Below, piece by piece: positions 52,598-64,000 of a stretch of 64,000 bases of DNA; positions within the stretch are counted from its first letter, which is position 1; each line of letters opens with the position of its first letter. The translations under genes were made by a program, and so were the position numbers. This DNA comes from Bugula neritina. Its lineage: Eukaryota > Bryozoa > Gymnolaemata > Cheilostomatida > Bugulidae. The DNA lies in contig OZ037766.1 in assembly GCA_964035545.1 (NCBI GenBank), forward strand, positions 9,309,722 through 9,373,721. The letters run 5' to 3'. The notes beneath the pieces are model-generated. The model did not search any database. It was not told the origin of the DNA and saw only the letters and a program-made list of their open reading frames with translations.

Positions 52598-55500
52598 AAG
52601 CTAATGTTGTTGCAAGTAAATAGCCTAAAATTGATAAAAACTTGTTTTATTTTAAAATAACTAAATGCAAAATTATAACTTCTGTATTAAAACTTCACAT
52701 TAGACTAAAACATAAATAGCAATATTATATTTATTTATTATAGTCAAGCACACCATCTAACACCTAAACAGCAGCTTGATTATTTAGAAGTATTTGTAAT
52801 TTGAAGAGAGTATCTTAGCCAACAGACAAAGATATTAGCTATAGCATGCAGGTATGACAAAAGATAGATAGACTATGAAGACAAGATGCAACTTGTTACA
52901 ATATTCATTAGACAATTTCTACTACATTACACTTGCCATTTGAAAATACTACAAATCCACAGTGAAAGAGAGAATTTCATTATAAAAACGTGATTTGTCA
53001 TTTTACATTTTAGAGTTCATTTTATAATTTAGTGAATATTTTTAGTGTTCTGCTTTGGAAATTTTTTGTTTGATTTTTGGTTACAAAATTGGTAGTTATC
53101 AAAACTAGTAGTTCTATGGGTTTATCTAGCTCTACTTCTACTTCTAGGATGATTCGATTGCATTACATCTTGATTTAGTTTTACTAGCACTAGCACTAAC
53201 CATAGCTGTAGAGCTTGAGTAAGACTTAGACCAAGACTCTTAGTAAGAGTATGCTTATTTAATATTTAGTTATTACTATTACTATTAGTATTAGTATAAT
53301 TATATGTGTAACATTAACTACTACTAGTATTAGTAGTACTTATACTATCACTATAAGTATAACTATATTCTATAAGTATAAGATTAAGTATAACTTATAA
53401 CTACTAACACTAACAGTAACTAGTATTACATTTACTATAACTATAAGTATAAGTATAACTATCACTATGGTCTATGAGTATGAGTATTATTTATATTATA
53501 ATTATTAAATTTAAATTATATAGTAGAATGATATTTACAATATTGTTATTAATTACGACAACATGAACATAAATAAGAACATTATAATATAAATATAACT
53601 ATAACTATAAGCTTAGCTGCTACTGCTTACCATAACCATAGGCATACTCATACTGAAAACAACAAAACAATCACCATAACCATTACAGTTACACTTACTA
53701 GCATTAGTCATTCACTCATTTAGTCATTAGTCATTACTCATTACTGATATTTATACTGATAGTGATAGTCATAGTGATTATAATTATTGGCTGTAAGCCG
53801 AACTCTAAGTCAAAGTGTAAGACCAACTCCAAGGGCAAGTGCAGCTGTAAGCTTAGAGTTAGTCTTACACAAAACAATAAAGATGAAACAGATGCTGCCC
53901 AAAAATCATAACCGAACCAAGTATGACTTAAATCGTATTTTGCATTTAGGTCTTAAACCAACAGTTCTAGCCATTGAACTATAACTAGTGTAACTATTAC
54001 TATAACTATATAAGTATAACTATAAATTTTAGTTTATTCGTTCTAGCGGAGTGGAAGATAACGTGTCAACTGAGCGAGGTTCTAACTTGATGGAGTTGTC
54101 TTTTCGAATGACAAGTTGACCTGTTCAACTTGTGCTCCTAATAAGCTAAAATGAGATATAATTATAACTATTCCATTTCGGTGAGCTAGATTTTGGCTTG
54201 TGCAAGACTGATCGTGACATGCTGTGGTCAATTAATAGAATGAAAACTAATTTAATTATTATAATAATATTTATAATGGTTATATTTAAAGATCATATTG
54301 ATATGATAATGATACTCATAGTGATACCGTTCACTGTTCGAATCTGATTTCCTCTTACTCTTAGAGTTAGTGTTGGAATCCTCATGTCAAAGTAAATCAA
54401 AATACTTGAAGTTGATGATTAAATTTAAACTAAAACTTTAGTCATTGACTTTGAGTTTGACATTAAATTTAATCTTATACTTACTCTTAGTAATACTAAT
54501 AGTAATACTATCAGTATTACATTTACTATTAGTATTAGAAAGTCTAAGTGTATAACTATAAGTACAACTATCAGTATCACTAATAAGTAATTTAGAATTA
54601 GTATTACATTTACTATTACTATTAGTATTAGTATTACATTAACATTTTCATTTTGATTTAGTTTTACACTATGACTATGACTATGAGTATCAGTATGAGT
54701 ATCAGTATGACTATTACATTGACTATTAATATTATACTTAGTATTACTATTACTATTAGTAAAACTAAAAGTAAATCAAAATCAAAATGTAATTTAGTAT
54801 AACAGTAGAGGCAAGTGTAACTATAACATTAGTGTAAGTATTACTATTAGTAATAGTATTAGTAGTACAACTATAACTACTATAAGTATACGTATTACTA
54901 TTACTATTAGTATTAATACTAATAGTTTATTAGTATAACTACATTACTATTAGTATTAATAATAGTAATAGTAATACTCATACTGTAATACTAACAGTAA
55001 TAGTAATACTAATAGTTGTACTAAGTCTAATGTGTTAGTCTAATAGTAATACTAATGCTAATAGTAATACTAATTATTTTACCTTTGAATACCGTCGAAG
55101 ACATAGAACACTTGGAAACACTCATGGTTATAGAAGTACCTCATTTGTTTTACAGTGTAGACTAGTGGTACTGGTTAGGTGGTAATGGTGTTGATTTTTT
55201 ATATAGACCCTAATGGTTCTTAGTGAGAAACTACCATGGTATGCTTGTGAGTTTGCATATAATTATAGATGTTAGTTCACTGCGAGCAGCAGACCTGGTG
55301 GTATTACTATTATATTTAATACTAATCATAATACTGTAATAGTAAGAGACTAATACTAAGTCTAACTCTAACTTAAAATGAGGCCTGTGGTGGATCAGAT
55401 CACTACAGGCCTCACTTAGTCTTACTAACATTAGCTGTCTAAGATAGTACTTTTAATTTTAGTCTTGCAGTCACAGTTTACAGTAGCATAGGTAGCAGTT

Positions 55501-55836
55501 AGAGTAGGCACATGCATATAGAAATAAACTTAGATTGTAAAATGGAGTACGGATGGTGATAGATGCACTAAGATTAAGGTGTTAGAGATATAGATATACA
55601 TGTAGCTAGGAAAGTAAGGCAAAAACTCAAAATTCATTGACGATGACGAACTGAGTGAAATTTTTAGAGTTGAAATTACCCCCTAAAAGTCGAGTTTTTC
55701 CCCTCCCTCAGGTTGGGAACCACTGAACTATGAGCTTCAGTGCTCTGCCTTATTTTCAGGAATATGATTATAAACTGGACCTTTAATAGTGTATTTTTGT
55801 TATTTAATCATAGATTGACTGCCAATATAGCAAAGG
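52598..55836. other. Intergenic with degenerate microsatellites
   Basis: From about 53270 to 55080 the sequence is dominated by TAGTATTAC/TAATAGTAA and TATAAGTATAAC words, as at 36-38 kb. The remainder is unremarkable. The small open frame at 53787-53984 falls in this low-complexity DNA and is not supported. The region separates two genes transcribed away from each other. Confidence 0.6.
53270..55080. repeat. Degenerate hexamer-type satellite, second block
   Basis: The words are the same as in the block at 36290-37870, including TTACTATTACTATTAGTATT and TAACTATAAGTATAAC, present in both orientations and interrupted by unique sequence. Confidence 0.7.
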
Positions 55837-58178
55837 ATGGCTTCTTCAATTTCTCAAGACCTAGGACTTGGCTCGCTGGTGGGTGCCTGCTAGGCAGCAG
55901 CTTACGCAAAATTTGATCAATTATTGAACTTTTCTATATAATACAAAAAGCATTGCAACTGAATAGGCATGTTTTAAACTCAAATATTGTGCTTATGTTG
56001 TTGTGGCGACTGCAAATGTACTCTGCTTGGCAGTGTGAAGTGTTTTAAAATGTGCTATAAATCATAAAGTAACATAAATTGCTTTAAAAATTTCCTATGT
56101 AGTATTTAGGCGTGTTATTTTGCAAAAAGAAATATTTTAGAATGAATGACACTGTATCAAGTTTATTATAGAAGTTATTATTCTAAAATAATATTGACAA
56201 GTAATATGAAAAGAAAATACAACTACATAGTCTTAGCTGTTAGCCTGATTCTTTAGTATTTGTTTTCTCCTGTAACAGTATAATATCATTATGTTAGTAG
56301 CATATATATTCTTTTGTAATAACTTGAAGTCCAACTTTTGCGCTAAAAGTAACTAAAATTAATTTCCGTTATTCCCTCAATTTTAGCCACTTTTTATACA
56401 AGTCAAGATTGTTCTTTCTATTTGTTGTTTATGATTAACACTGTGAATAGTTTATTTTTAGAATGTTAATGAGCAAATGACAGCCGCCTCTGTGTTGTCA
56501 AAACCAGCCAATGAGTTTGGCAACAGTGTGAGTAAAAAACTTCAGTATAAATTTACTGCTGCTTTATACAGCATAATTTGTGGTGTTTTGTCAGAAATTA
56601 TTGTGCATTTTTAGTCGACATATTTTACTCTAACAGGTAAATTGATTTATTATTATCCCTTTTGCTGTTCGAATGTAGGACCAATTGTTTGTGTTTTTGT
56701 TAAGTTTTTTGTCTGTTTGGTTTATAGGAGGAAATAGAGATGCAGTGGGCTGTTAAAGCTTATGGTCATGCTGAAACATATTTTAATGTAAGTAGTCAAT
56801 GTAAGTAGCAAACATCTAAATTGTTTTTCTAACAATATTTTAAGATAATATATTTCAACTGATAAGAGACTTGACATATAAATTATTTAGCATCAATTCA
56901 TGCACTCACCTTTATAATCAAAAGCTATTGAATTTGTACTGAACTAGTTTTCAAGAACCATGAAATAGAAATTTGTAATGCTTTAGACATGAAATATTCA
57001 ACATTGCTAGTTTTAATATATAGTGAGAGCATAATTATGTTGTGATTTATTGCTTTGCTGAATGATGATGCGTAACATAATCACATGGCTCTCATCTTTA
57101 TATACTGCAATGTTGCAGCTAATTTGCGCTGTCGACCCAAAGTTGCTTCGTCTAACTCCACATGACAATGTGATCTACCAAAAATTCAGGACTGAGTTTC
57201 CTGATGACAAAGTTGCAGTGTTAGACCAAGACGTAATTAAATCAAAAGAAAATAAAGAGGTATGTTTTTTTTGTTTATCAAGCTTGCTAATTTACATAAG
57301 CCAAAAGGCAGTACTTTATTCATGATTTAAATTTATACTTTTTGTTGATAATAGCACAATTTTTATATTTGAAACCCTTTAGGTTATTCATGTTTCTACT
57401 TTTATGATGATCAATTTGCTATCTTATATAATAATAGTAACATTGATATTTAAATAATTTGTTTATTTTTTAAGAATAAAAATTGTAGTATTTTCAGGTA
57501 ATATATTTTTGTATTTTATTCAGAAATGGAGGCCATTCTGTGAGTCATTCAAAGGTATTATCGATGAATATAATTTTGCATCCCTAATCAGAACTGACTG
57601 TGCTGGAGAATATTCCGAGGCTAACACATTTGTCGGTATGGTTTCTAATTTTAGCAGGATTTGAGTGTTATATTTCACAGTCATGTTTCGTTTTACTTAT
57701 CCTCAATAATTCACATTAAGTATTGAAATGTAAAATCCTCTATTCTTCTCCGTGATAATCTTATTCATAAGCTACACATACCTATTAATTTTAATCTAAT
57801 TATACTCAATAAATAAATAAATATGATTGATGTTTGTGATGATAAATCTAAAATGTAACTGTTTAGCACTTGATTCAATAGCTGAATAAATATTTGAATT
57901 TTAAGTTGTTGATTTCTCCTTACTTCCCATCATTTTTTTTAGAAATGTTGCATGTTTCTTTGTCTTTGAAGTAAGATATACCAACAGTGTTAAGCAGTAA
58001 TACTTCGAACCATTTTAGATTAACTTAATGCGATTTATAGGAGTTCAGGAAATGTACCAGTTGTGTATTGAATGTTTTAGTACCCAAAATACAGTTCTTA
58101 GCCTTTGAAATAGCAAGAAACCGAGAAGGCCACAACAGTGGATTGAAAGAGAAATTCAACAAGAAGAAAGCTTCTTAG
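55837..58178 (+). CDS. PBDC1: PBDC1 (polysaccharide biosynthesis domain-containing protein 1)
   Basis: Six exons (55837-55878, 56462-56527, 56728-56787, 57119-57259, 57524-57635, 58081-58178) give 172 residues in perfect phase. Diagnostic stretches are EEIEMQWAVKAYGHAETYFN, LICAVDPKLLRLTPHD, KWRPFCESFKGIIDEYNF, LIRTDCAGEYSEANTF and IQFLAFEIARNREGHN, which match vertebrate PBDC1 (CXorf26) along the whole conserved core. The vertebrate protein has a long charged C-terminal tail; this one stops soon after NREG, so it is core-only. PBDC1 is a small, widely conserved eukaryotic protein; its yeast relative has been linked to assembly of RNA polymerase II or chaperone work. The first exon encodes only 14 residues, and its ATG is the first one in frame. 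Confidence 0.93.
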
Positions 58179-58261
58179 CATCTTACATTAATTTGATGCA
58201 TTAGAGTAGGCAAGACTTGTAAATATTTTTAAAAGTAGTCTTGTGTTTTATTTGAGTTAAC

Positions 58262-58267
58262 AATAAA
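58262..58267 (+). terminator. Poly(A) signal AATAAA of PBDC1
   Basis: AATAAA lies 84 nt after the PBDC1 stop codon, at a normal distance. The next gene, on the opposite strand, ends at 58593, so the two transcripts end tail to tail within about 0.3 kb. Confidence 0.6.
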
Positions 58268-58556
58268 AATGGAATCAATTTGAATGCCATTTAGTTAATC
58301 AAATATACATATCTCATTCTGTACAATTCAACAGATAATTTTAAATAAAGATATTTTGTGCTTTTTTTCACCATTAGAAAACTTGAAGCTTCCTGATTCT
58401 AAATAGCACATGGTTTGTACATGAATTAATAATATACTCTACTAGGGTCTACACTGTAGACACTAATAATTTAAAAATGAAAATAACCGGTTTTGGAGAT
58501 GAACTCTTTATATTTTTATGCTAGGTAGATTCAGCGTATTATTTCAATCTAGTTAT

Positions 58557-58562
58557 TTAATG
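58557..58562 (-). terminator. Poly(A) signal ATTAAA of the HMG20-like gene
   Basis: The plus-strand TTTAAT gives ATTAAA on the minus strand, about 30 nt after the stop at 58593-58595. ATTAAA is the commonest variant signal. Confidence 0.35.
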
Positions 58563-58592
58563 AGCTAAAACCCTGCCAGGTTAAAGAGAACC

Positions 58593-61500
58593 TTAAAAGT
58601 TCACTACTCCGAATAAAGTTGGCACCATTTTGAGATTGTTAATGCTGGCATTAAGCTGCAGTTGCCATTGATTGTTAGTCTGTATTTCTTGTTGGAGCTT
58701 CACTTTATTTTCCTACAAAAATATCAATTTTAGATACTTTTTTGCTCCATGTCTTGTATGGCTGAAGAAATCAACCATGTAATGTAACCACTTTGCATCT
58801 GCAAAATACAGTGCGCTGCTGCTGTACTAATTGGCATTGATCCAAATAATATATAGTAATAATCTCCGTTAATTTATCAGATGAAACATTGTAGGCAAGC
58901 TAGTATATAATCAACATTATATAAAATAAAAAGCAAATTTCCATTAAATTTTCAGTCCTTACTTTACCATTCCTAAACAAAGAAACATATCTGTAATAGA
59001 GCAGTCAAACATTTTAAACACAATGTAAAGATTTTGCAAAGACCTGTTGGTTACTTACTTGTAATGTAATGAGACTTTTACTCAACTGACTGTGTATCTC
59101 CTTTAATCTCTTTGCATTCTCTCTAAGGGTTTGTAACTCTAGTTCACGCTGACTGTGTTTATACATTATGATTTCCATGTGACTAGTAATGTCAAACGAG
59201 CTGTCTACTGAAACATCAGGCATCCTGTTTACACAATGATCACAGCACGTTGAATCTAATTGAGATTTATCTTCCTTCACTTGATCTACCGACTGAGGTT
59301 CTTTATGCTTTCTGAGTTCAGCTTGGAGCTTATTAAGATGGAGTTTGCCTGCTAAATGCTCCTTACGATTATGTCTTGAGCTAAACCGTTGGTCACATAT
59401 GTGACAGAATAAAGTTAATTCTTCCTCCACATAACCAAGATCCTCCTCCTCGACCACTCCCACTGTTTGAATATAAAAGTATGAACAAGGGTAAAGCTAG
59501 CGTGTAGCACCTCGTATAAATAAAACTCAGGTGAGTTTATAGTCACCATGCCTGTGAGAAACTCAGATTGAAATTTTCACTATTGTGACAAAGGAGCAAA
59601 TATGACTAAATACTCTTCCTAAGATCCCTAATGACTTTTTCCGGGTATCGAACCCATGACCTGGTGTTTACTAAGCCAGCGCTCTAACGCCTAGACCACA
59701 GCTGCTCCAGTAAACCTCTTAGTTGATTCATTCTCACAACAGCATGTTTAAAAGATGAAAAACCAAAATATAGAAATTGTCCCACAGAAGAGTATAGTCC
59801 AGATTCACACTGAAAACTCATAAATTTTACAATTAAATCAACATACACCGAGCAGTAGTTTCATTTCTTTTTCGTTTTAAAATCTCTTGATAAGCTTCAG
59901 TCTCTTGATACTCTTTCAGTTCTTGAGTAAATCTCTTTTGATCTTCAGCTGCTTGCTTCCGATACTCTTCCTAGAGGGTAAACTTAGTGGTGCAGCATGC
60001 TGATACTAACCAACTGATACATCTTATAGTTACAGCAACACAGCTGTGCCTGTGAACTGTTACATATCATATAACTAAACTTAGCAAAAAAATATAGAAA
60101 GTATAATAAAAATATTTCAATAGTTTTTAGCAATAGTTTGTAAAAATTAATGTTTAAAACTGCTAGACCATTATCAAGTTTCTGCAACTAAAACTATGCA
60201 TTGAAATGTTTTCGATAAGCTATTTTATTTATAATCATATAATTTATTTTAATGGAATCATTTAGAATCCTAATATTCCACAACCAGCTTTTGAAAGAAA
60301 GACTAATTTGACTAACTAACCCATTGACCGAGGTAACTAATTGTGCAACCTGGAAGTTTAAATGTACTTCCACCTAGGATCCTTCTATACTGCTTGGCCC
60401 TATGAGAAAAAACTGTAGTTGAAAACAATATAATTATTAAGTATAAGAAAATAAAATAACAATAGAAGAGTCACGCTTTACCTTCAATGTGTGATCAAGA
60501 TTAGTCCATTCTCTACCCATCATAACCGTTACTTCACTAAATGTATAATTTTTGTTTTCAAGCATTAATTCCTTCCGGCGTTTCTTGGCAAACAACAAGT
60601 ATCTGAAACCAATGCATAGACCACAGTTACAAAACCTACTAGCAATTTTATTTTCTAAGTTTACAACAATATTTTAGCTTTTAAAAACGAATCAAACTAG
60701 CTTAAACTTACGCTGTTTTTGGGGAGGCAATTCTAAATTTATCAGGCTTTCTCTTCTTTCCTTTAGGCCAACCTCCTCTACGTTTACCTTGCAACTATAT
60801 CAGCACAATCAATGTAAAAACCGTATATGAATATTATATTATTACAACAATGGTGAATAAAAATTAATTAGGAATATATAGAAGCAATTATTTGGTTAAA
60901 AATTGGGTTAGTATCACTTACCTGATTATGGTTTCCTTTCAACTTTCTGGGTGATTTTGCTGGATTGTTTTGAAAAGAAAGTCTAAGTTGATTAGACTTC
61001 TTCAATGAGCCAGATGGAGAAGGGCTGTTTGCTACACAGGAAGAAAACAAGCATTATTGGGAATAGTTTGCTCAACTGATGTACAGACAAACAAAAATAT
61101 CTTATGTAAAGGTCACTGGTATAACAAAAAACCTAACAAGTTTAAAAACATAAAAATGTATCTAAAAACTAGAGAACCGCATTCAATTTACAAGAAATCA
61201 AAAGCCCACAATATTTAATTAGAATAAATTAACGTAATCAATCTAACCAGGTTTTTGAGCAAATGAAGCCACATCAGATTCATCCACTATGCTTAACGAG
61301 TCGCCCACAACTTGACTAGAATTTGATGGCTGAATACAAACAACTCTAGAAAACATATTTTAAAAGTGAACATGATAAACATTTCAGAATTTTTATGTCC
61401 AACTCTAAAGACGATTAGAAATTAACATTGAGCATAAGCAACTGAATAATAATCACTAGCGAATTGATCTACGCGCGCGCGCACACACACACAGATGCAT

Positions 61501-62551
61501 TGAAACTGGAATGTTAAGCTACAATAAGTGTACACTGTTAGCAAAACGCTTACCTTCCATCAATTAGTTCTATTACTCCATTTGGAGAGATGGTTTTCAC
61601 AAGTTGCAGAGCAGTTTCACTCACATCCCCTGTAAGGCTCACAACATTTGCTGCAGCAGGCATTGTTAGAAAAGCTGCTAAGGAGTTTAACTGATTAGAG
61701 TCATATTCAATGCCTGTGTTACAGGAATTTTTAATAACCACATCATCACCAACTCCTTCATAATAAGTCACTACTTGTGCTGCTCCTTCCATTTTAGTTT
61801 CAGTCACTGAATCTAAAGCGCATCCATTAATATCAGACAATGGGGATTTGTGGCTATAATCAATGGCAGCTCCTTCTTCTAATGGTATGACCGACACCTC
61901 AGACTGAGATTCTATCAATTTAGCCTCTTCATTTATTTTAATGGGTAATTTTGTTCCCACATCATGATCGTCAGCTAAGCGAGGATAGCAAGTTTGTTCA
62001 TGCCAATTATCGTCACCTGTCGAATCTTTGTTCTCATCATTTTTACCAGAAGAGCTAAGCACAATGTTTGAGGTGTCAGTATCAAATGATGTAGACAAGG
62101 AGGGTTCTGAACAAACACAATCTGGTTCTCCTCCATGTACACAGTTTTTTGATCCAATGGAAGAAACAGGAATTTGGAGCTGTTCATTTAAATCATCTGC
62201 GTTGGTCTGAATTGAGGGACCAACTACAGGATCATCAGCTGAAAGGCTATTATTTTCATTGGAGCTTGATGTTGAACTGCAGCATAAAGTTGTACTGCTG
62301 CCATCAGAAGCTGAGTTACAAGTGGTAAAAATTTCAGTACTTTGAGACTGAGATGAATAGACATCGTAAGAAATGCAGTGGTCCATAGAAACATCATTAT
62401 CTTCATAAAGCTTAGTTGGAAATGCTTCATTCATGAATGACCCATTGTGAATAACTGCAGAATTTGAAGTTTGAGATCTAAGTTGCTGCCGTTTGAAATT
62501 ATCCATGCTACTTGAATCAATTATGCAAATAGATTTGCAGTGATCACCCAT
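58593..62551 (-). CDS. HMG20A: HMG20A/B-like HMG-box protein with an inserted U1-type zinc finger, 685 residues
   Basis: Eight coding exons: 61554-62551, 61248-61345, 60922-61031, 60712-60794, 60482-60602, 59847-59970, 59059-59462 and 58593-58712, in phase for 686 codons. After a Ser/Asp-rich N-terminus of about 330 residues comes the family signature KRRGGWPKGKKRK, then an HMG box (residues about 418-490: SPKTAYLLFAKKRRKEL ... TFSEVTVMMGREWTNLD ... EEYRKQAAEDQKRF). The box ends with ELKEYQETEAYQEILKRK, very close to HMG20A and HMG20B. A C-x2-C-x12-H-x5-H finger follows at residues 531-553, then a coiled coil (ELELQTLRENAKRLKEIHSQL to ENKVKLQQEIQ). HMG20 proteins work with the LSD1-CoREST complex. 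The finger and the long N-terminus are not in the vertebrate proteins as I know them. An acceptor at 62555-62556 shows that a 5' UTR exon exists upstream. Confidence 0.8.
59518..59709 (-). mobile_element. Second SINE copy of the same family, minus orientation
   Basis: Read on the minus strand it has TGGTCTAGGCG (A box) and GGTTCGATACCC (B box), then CATTAGGGATCTTAGGAAGA and a tail with TTTCTCACAGGCATGG ending TGAGTTTTATT. The body aligns by eye with the copy at 31212-31409. It lies in the intron between exons 59847-59970 and 59059-59462 of the HMG20-like gene. No clear target duplication is seen. Confidence 0.75.
61471..61493. repeat. Short compound CG/CA microsatellite
   Basis: An alternating CG tract passes into a CA tract (CGCGCGCGCG then CACACACACA) in an intron of the HMG20-like gene. 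It is the only CpG-dense spot in the surrounding kilobases and could adopt Z-DNA. Confidence 0.7.
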
Positions 62552-62613
62552 AATCTAAAATAATTAAATTGTTATAAACATACAAATTTTAGCATTACTA
62601 TAGAGTTCACATG

Positions 62614-63125
62614 TTATAATGGGTTACCGTCGTTTCGTACACAAGTCATTTTGTACACCAGTCGTTTCGTATACAAAATGGTCATTTCATACACAAACTG
62701 CTATCCATTTCGTACCCAAATTGAATAATAAATTAATCCACTGGATAACCACTTGAAAGTCAGATAATTCTATTTTACTTATTTATTGTATCCCATGTCG
62801 CCTAATGATCAATGTTTTATATCAATCTATTATATATTATGATAAACTAAATGCTTTAACCTTTATTTTTATATCATTATAAATAATTATATAATTATTG
62901 AGCACACTACTATGTTTTTGGTTTTATTTTGATCAATGCTAATGTTTATATTAATCTATTATTGCTGTACTACTCATACATCAAATAACAAATAAATATT
63001 AAAAAATATGAATTTTCTTTAATACATACTGATGTGTACGAAACAACCTATCAGATGTGTACAAAACGACCTGAAAAAGTGGGTACAAAACGACTTATGT
63101 ATGAAATGACCTGCACCCGTTATAA
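62614..63125. mobile_element. MITE-like element with multiple inverted internal repeats
   Basis: The ends are TTATAATGGGT and ACCCGTTATAA, inverted except for one base and starting with a palindromic TTATAA that may be the target duplication. About 100 bp at the left contain four variants of GTCGTTTCGTACACA. The right end contains four in the opposite orientation (GTGTACGAAAC, GTGTACAAAACGAC, GGGTACAAAACGAC, GTATGAAATGACC). The AT-rich middle codes for nothing. It lies just upstream of, or within the 5' UTR intron of, the HMG20-like gene. Confidence 0.7.
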
Positions 63126-63139
63126 TAACAGCAACACTG

Positions 63140-64000
63140 AATGACTATAACTTTTTACTAATACTAAGTGCTATTAGTAATACTAACATGCGATAGTATA
63201 AGTATAACTAGGCCTACTACTTTAAGCAATTGTGAATAATTGTAATTTTATCTCAAGTCTAAGAATTATAATTTATGTTACCCACTTAGAGTTATTTATA
63301 TTCATATTTAATTATTATTAATAACATTAAAGAGCAAAACCAATCACTGATAGTGATTATCACCTATCACTTGAGAAGTAAATTACTAAATTAATTGTTC
63401 CAAGTTACATTATTTTTAAATTTAATATTGACACTCTCATAGTCATACATTTACAGTCTGAGTCAATGTCACACTCACACTCATACTTCAAATTCATTCA
63501 TTAACATTCAATGTCACACTAACACTCAGTCTCCCTGTCAATTACAATGATTATGATAATCATATTCATACTTATAGTGACAATGAAAATCCAATCACAA
63601 TGACAATTTTATTACTACCAGTATCACAATGTTAATGTGAATGAAATTGAATATGATGTTGTATGTCATTGACAATGACTGTGATATTCATATATTATCA
63701 TATTGTCTTCCTGATTGTGACAATCACAATGACCATATCAAGATTATGAATGTGTCAATGACAATCAAAATCAGTATCACAATCACAATGACAATGTGAA
63801 TGTCAAACTCATTGACACTGACTCACAGTCACACTCATAGAGAGAGACTGAGAGTCAGTGTCACACTCACAGTCAGAGTCATACAATAACAATTATATTT
63901 ACAATTACATTAGTATTACTTTACAATTACTGAATTAGTATTACTGAATTAGTATTACTATTAGTTATACTTATTAGTTGAGTATAAGTATTAGTATTAC
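63140..64000. repeat. Degenerate repeats at right edge (TAATAC- and TCACAATGACA-type words)
   Basis: The first and last parts resemble the TAATAG/TAATAC blocks. Positions 63420-63880 instead use words such as TCACAATGACAATG, CACTCACAGTCA and TGACAATCA, a second family of period-6-like decay. No gene is seen. Confidence 0.6.

Noticed and set aside
60321-60404. Possible HMG20-like exon between 59970 and 60482
   Set aside because: Direct joining of 60482 to 59970 reproduces the HMG box without a gap; inserting this segment would disrupt the third helix.

Overview
This is an AT-rich, intron-rich animal genome segment. Almost every coding exon is bounded by AG/GT splice signals. The proteins are animal types: Notch-ligand-type MNNL and DSL domains, RBM33, PBDC1, and an HMG20-type HMG-box protein. 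Nothing bacterial, viral or plant-like was recognised. The sequence suggests an invertebrate, but I cannot name the phylum.

The left 26.8 kb (1-26780, minus strand) is best read as one very large gene that runs off the left edge. I could chain 46 exons with continuous reading phase, giving 3,115 residues in the window. After a signal peptide come twelve tandem copies of a domain resembling MNNL, the C2-like N-terminal domain of Delta/Jagged Notch ligands. They are separated mostly by Thr/Pro-rich mucin-like linkers. Only three copies (1, 2 and 6) are followed by a DSL-like module. Three ShKT-type six-cysteine domains sit in the linkers. No EGF repeat and no transmembrane segment is seen in the window. 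This repeated-MNNL mucin is the most unusual object here.

To its right on the same strand is an RBM33 orthologue (27961-35838, 14 coding exons, 1,103 residues). Then come about 5 kb of mostly non-coding sequence with degenerate microsatellites, and the last two exons of an unrecognised minus-strand gene (40974-41594). A plus-strand gene (43535-49652, 10 exons, 812 residues) is not firmly recognised; its composition suggests a ciliary or sperm microtubule-associated protein. A minus-strand gene (51130-52597) encodes a C2H2 zinc-finger protein with two CtBP-binding PxDL motifs. PBDC1 (55837-58178, plus, six exons) then converges tail to tail with an HMG20A/B-like gene (58593-62551, minus, eight coding exons) that carries an extra U1-type zinc finger.

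Mobile and repeat structure includes two copies of a tRNA-derived SINE family (one with a perfect 16-bp target-site duplication), a foldback element with a 134-bp perfect palindrome inside an intron of the giant gene, a MITE-like element with many inverted internal repeats upstream of the HMG20-like gene, three long TA tracts, and several kilobases of degenerate (TAATAG/TAATAC)-type repeats between genes. The genes do not form one pathway. Their adjacency looks like ordinary animal synteny, apart from the internally amplified giant gene.
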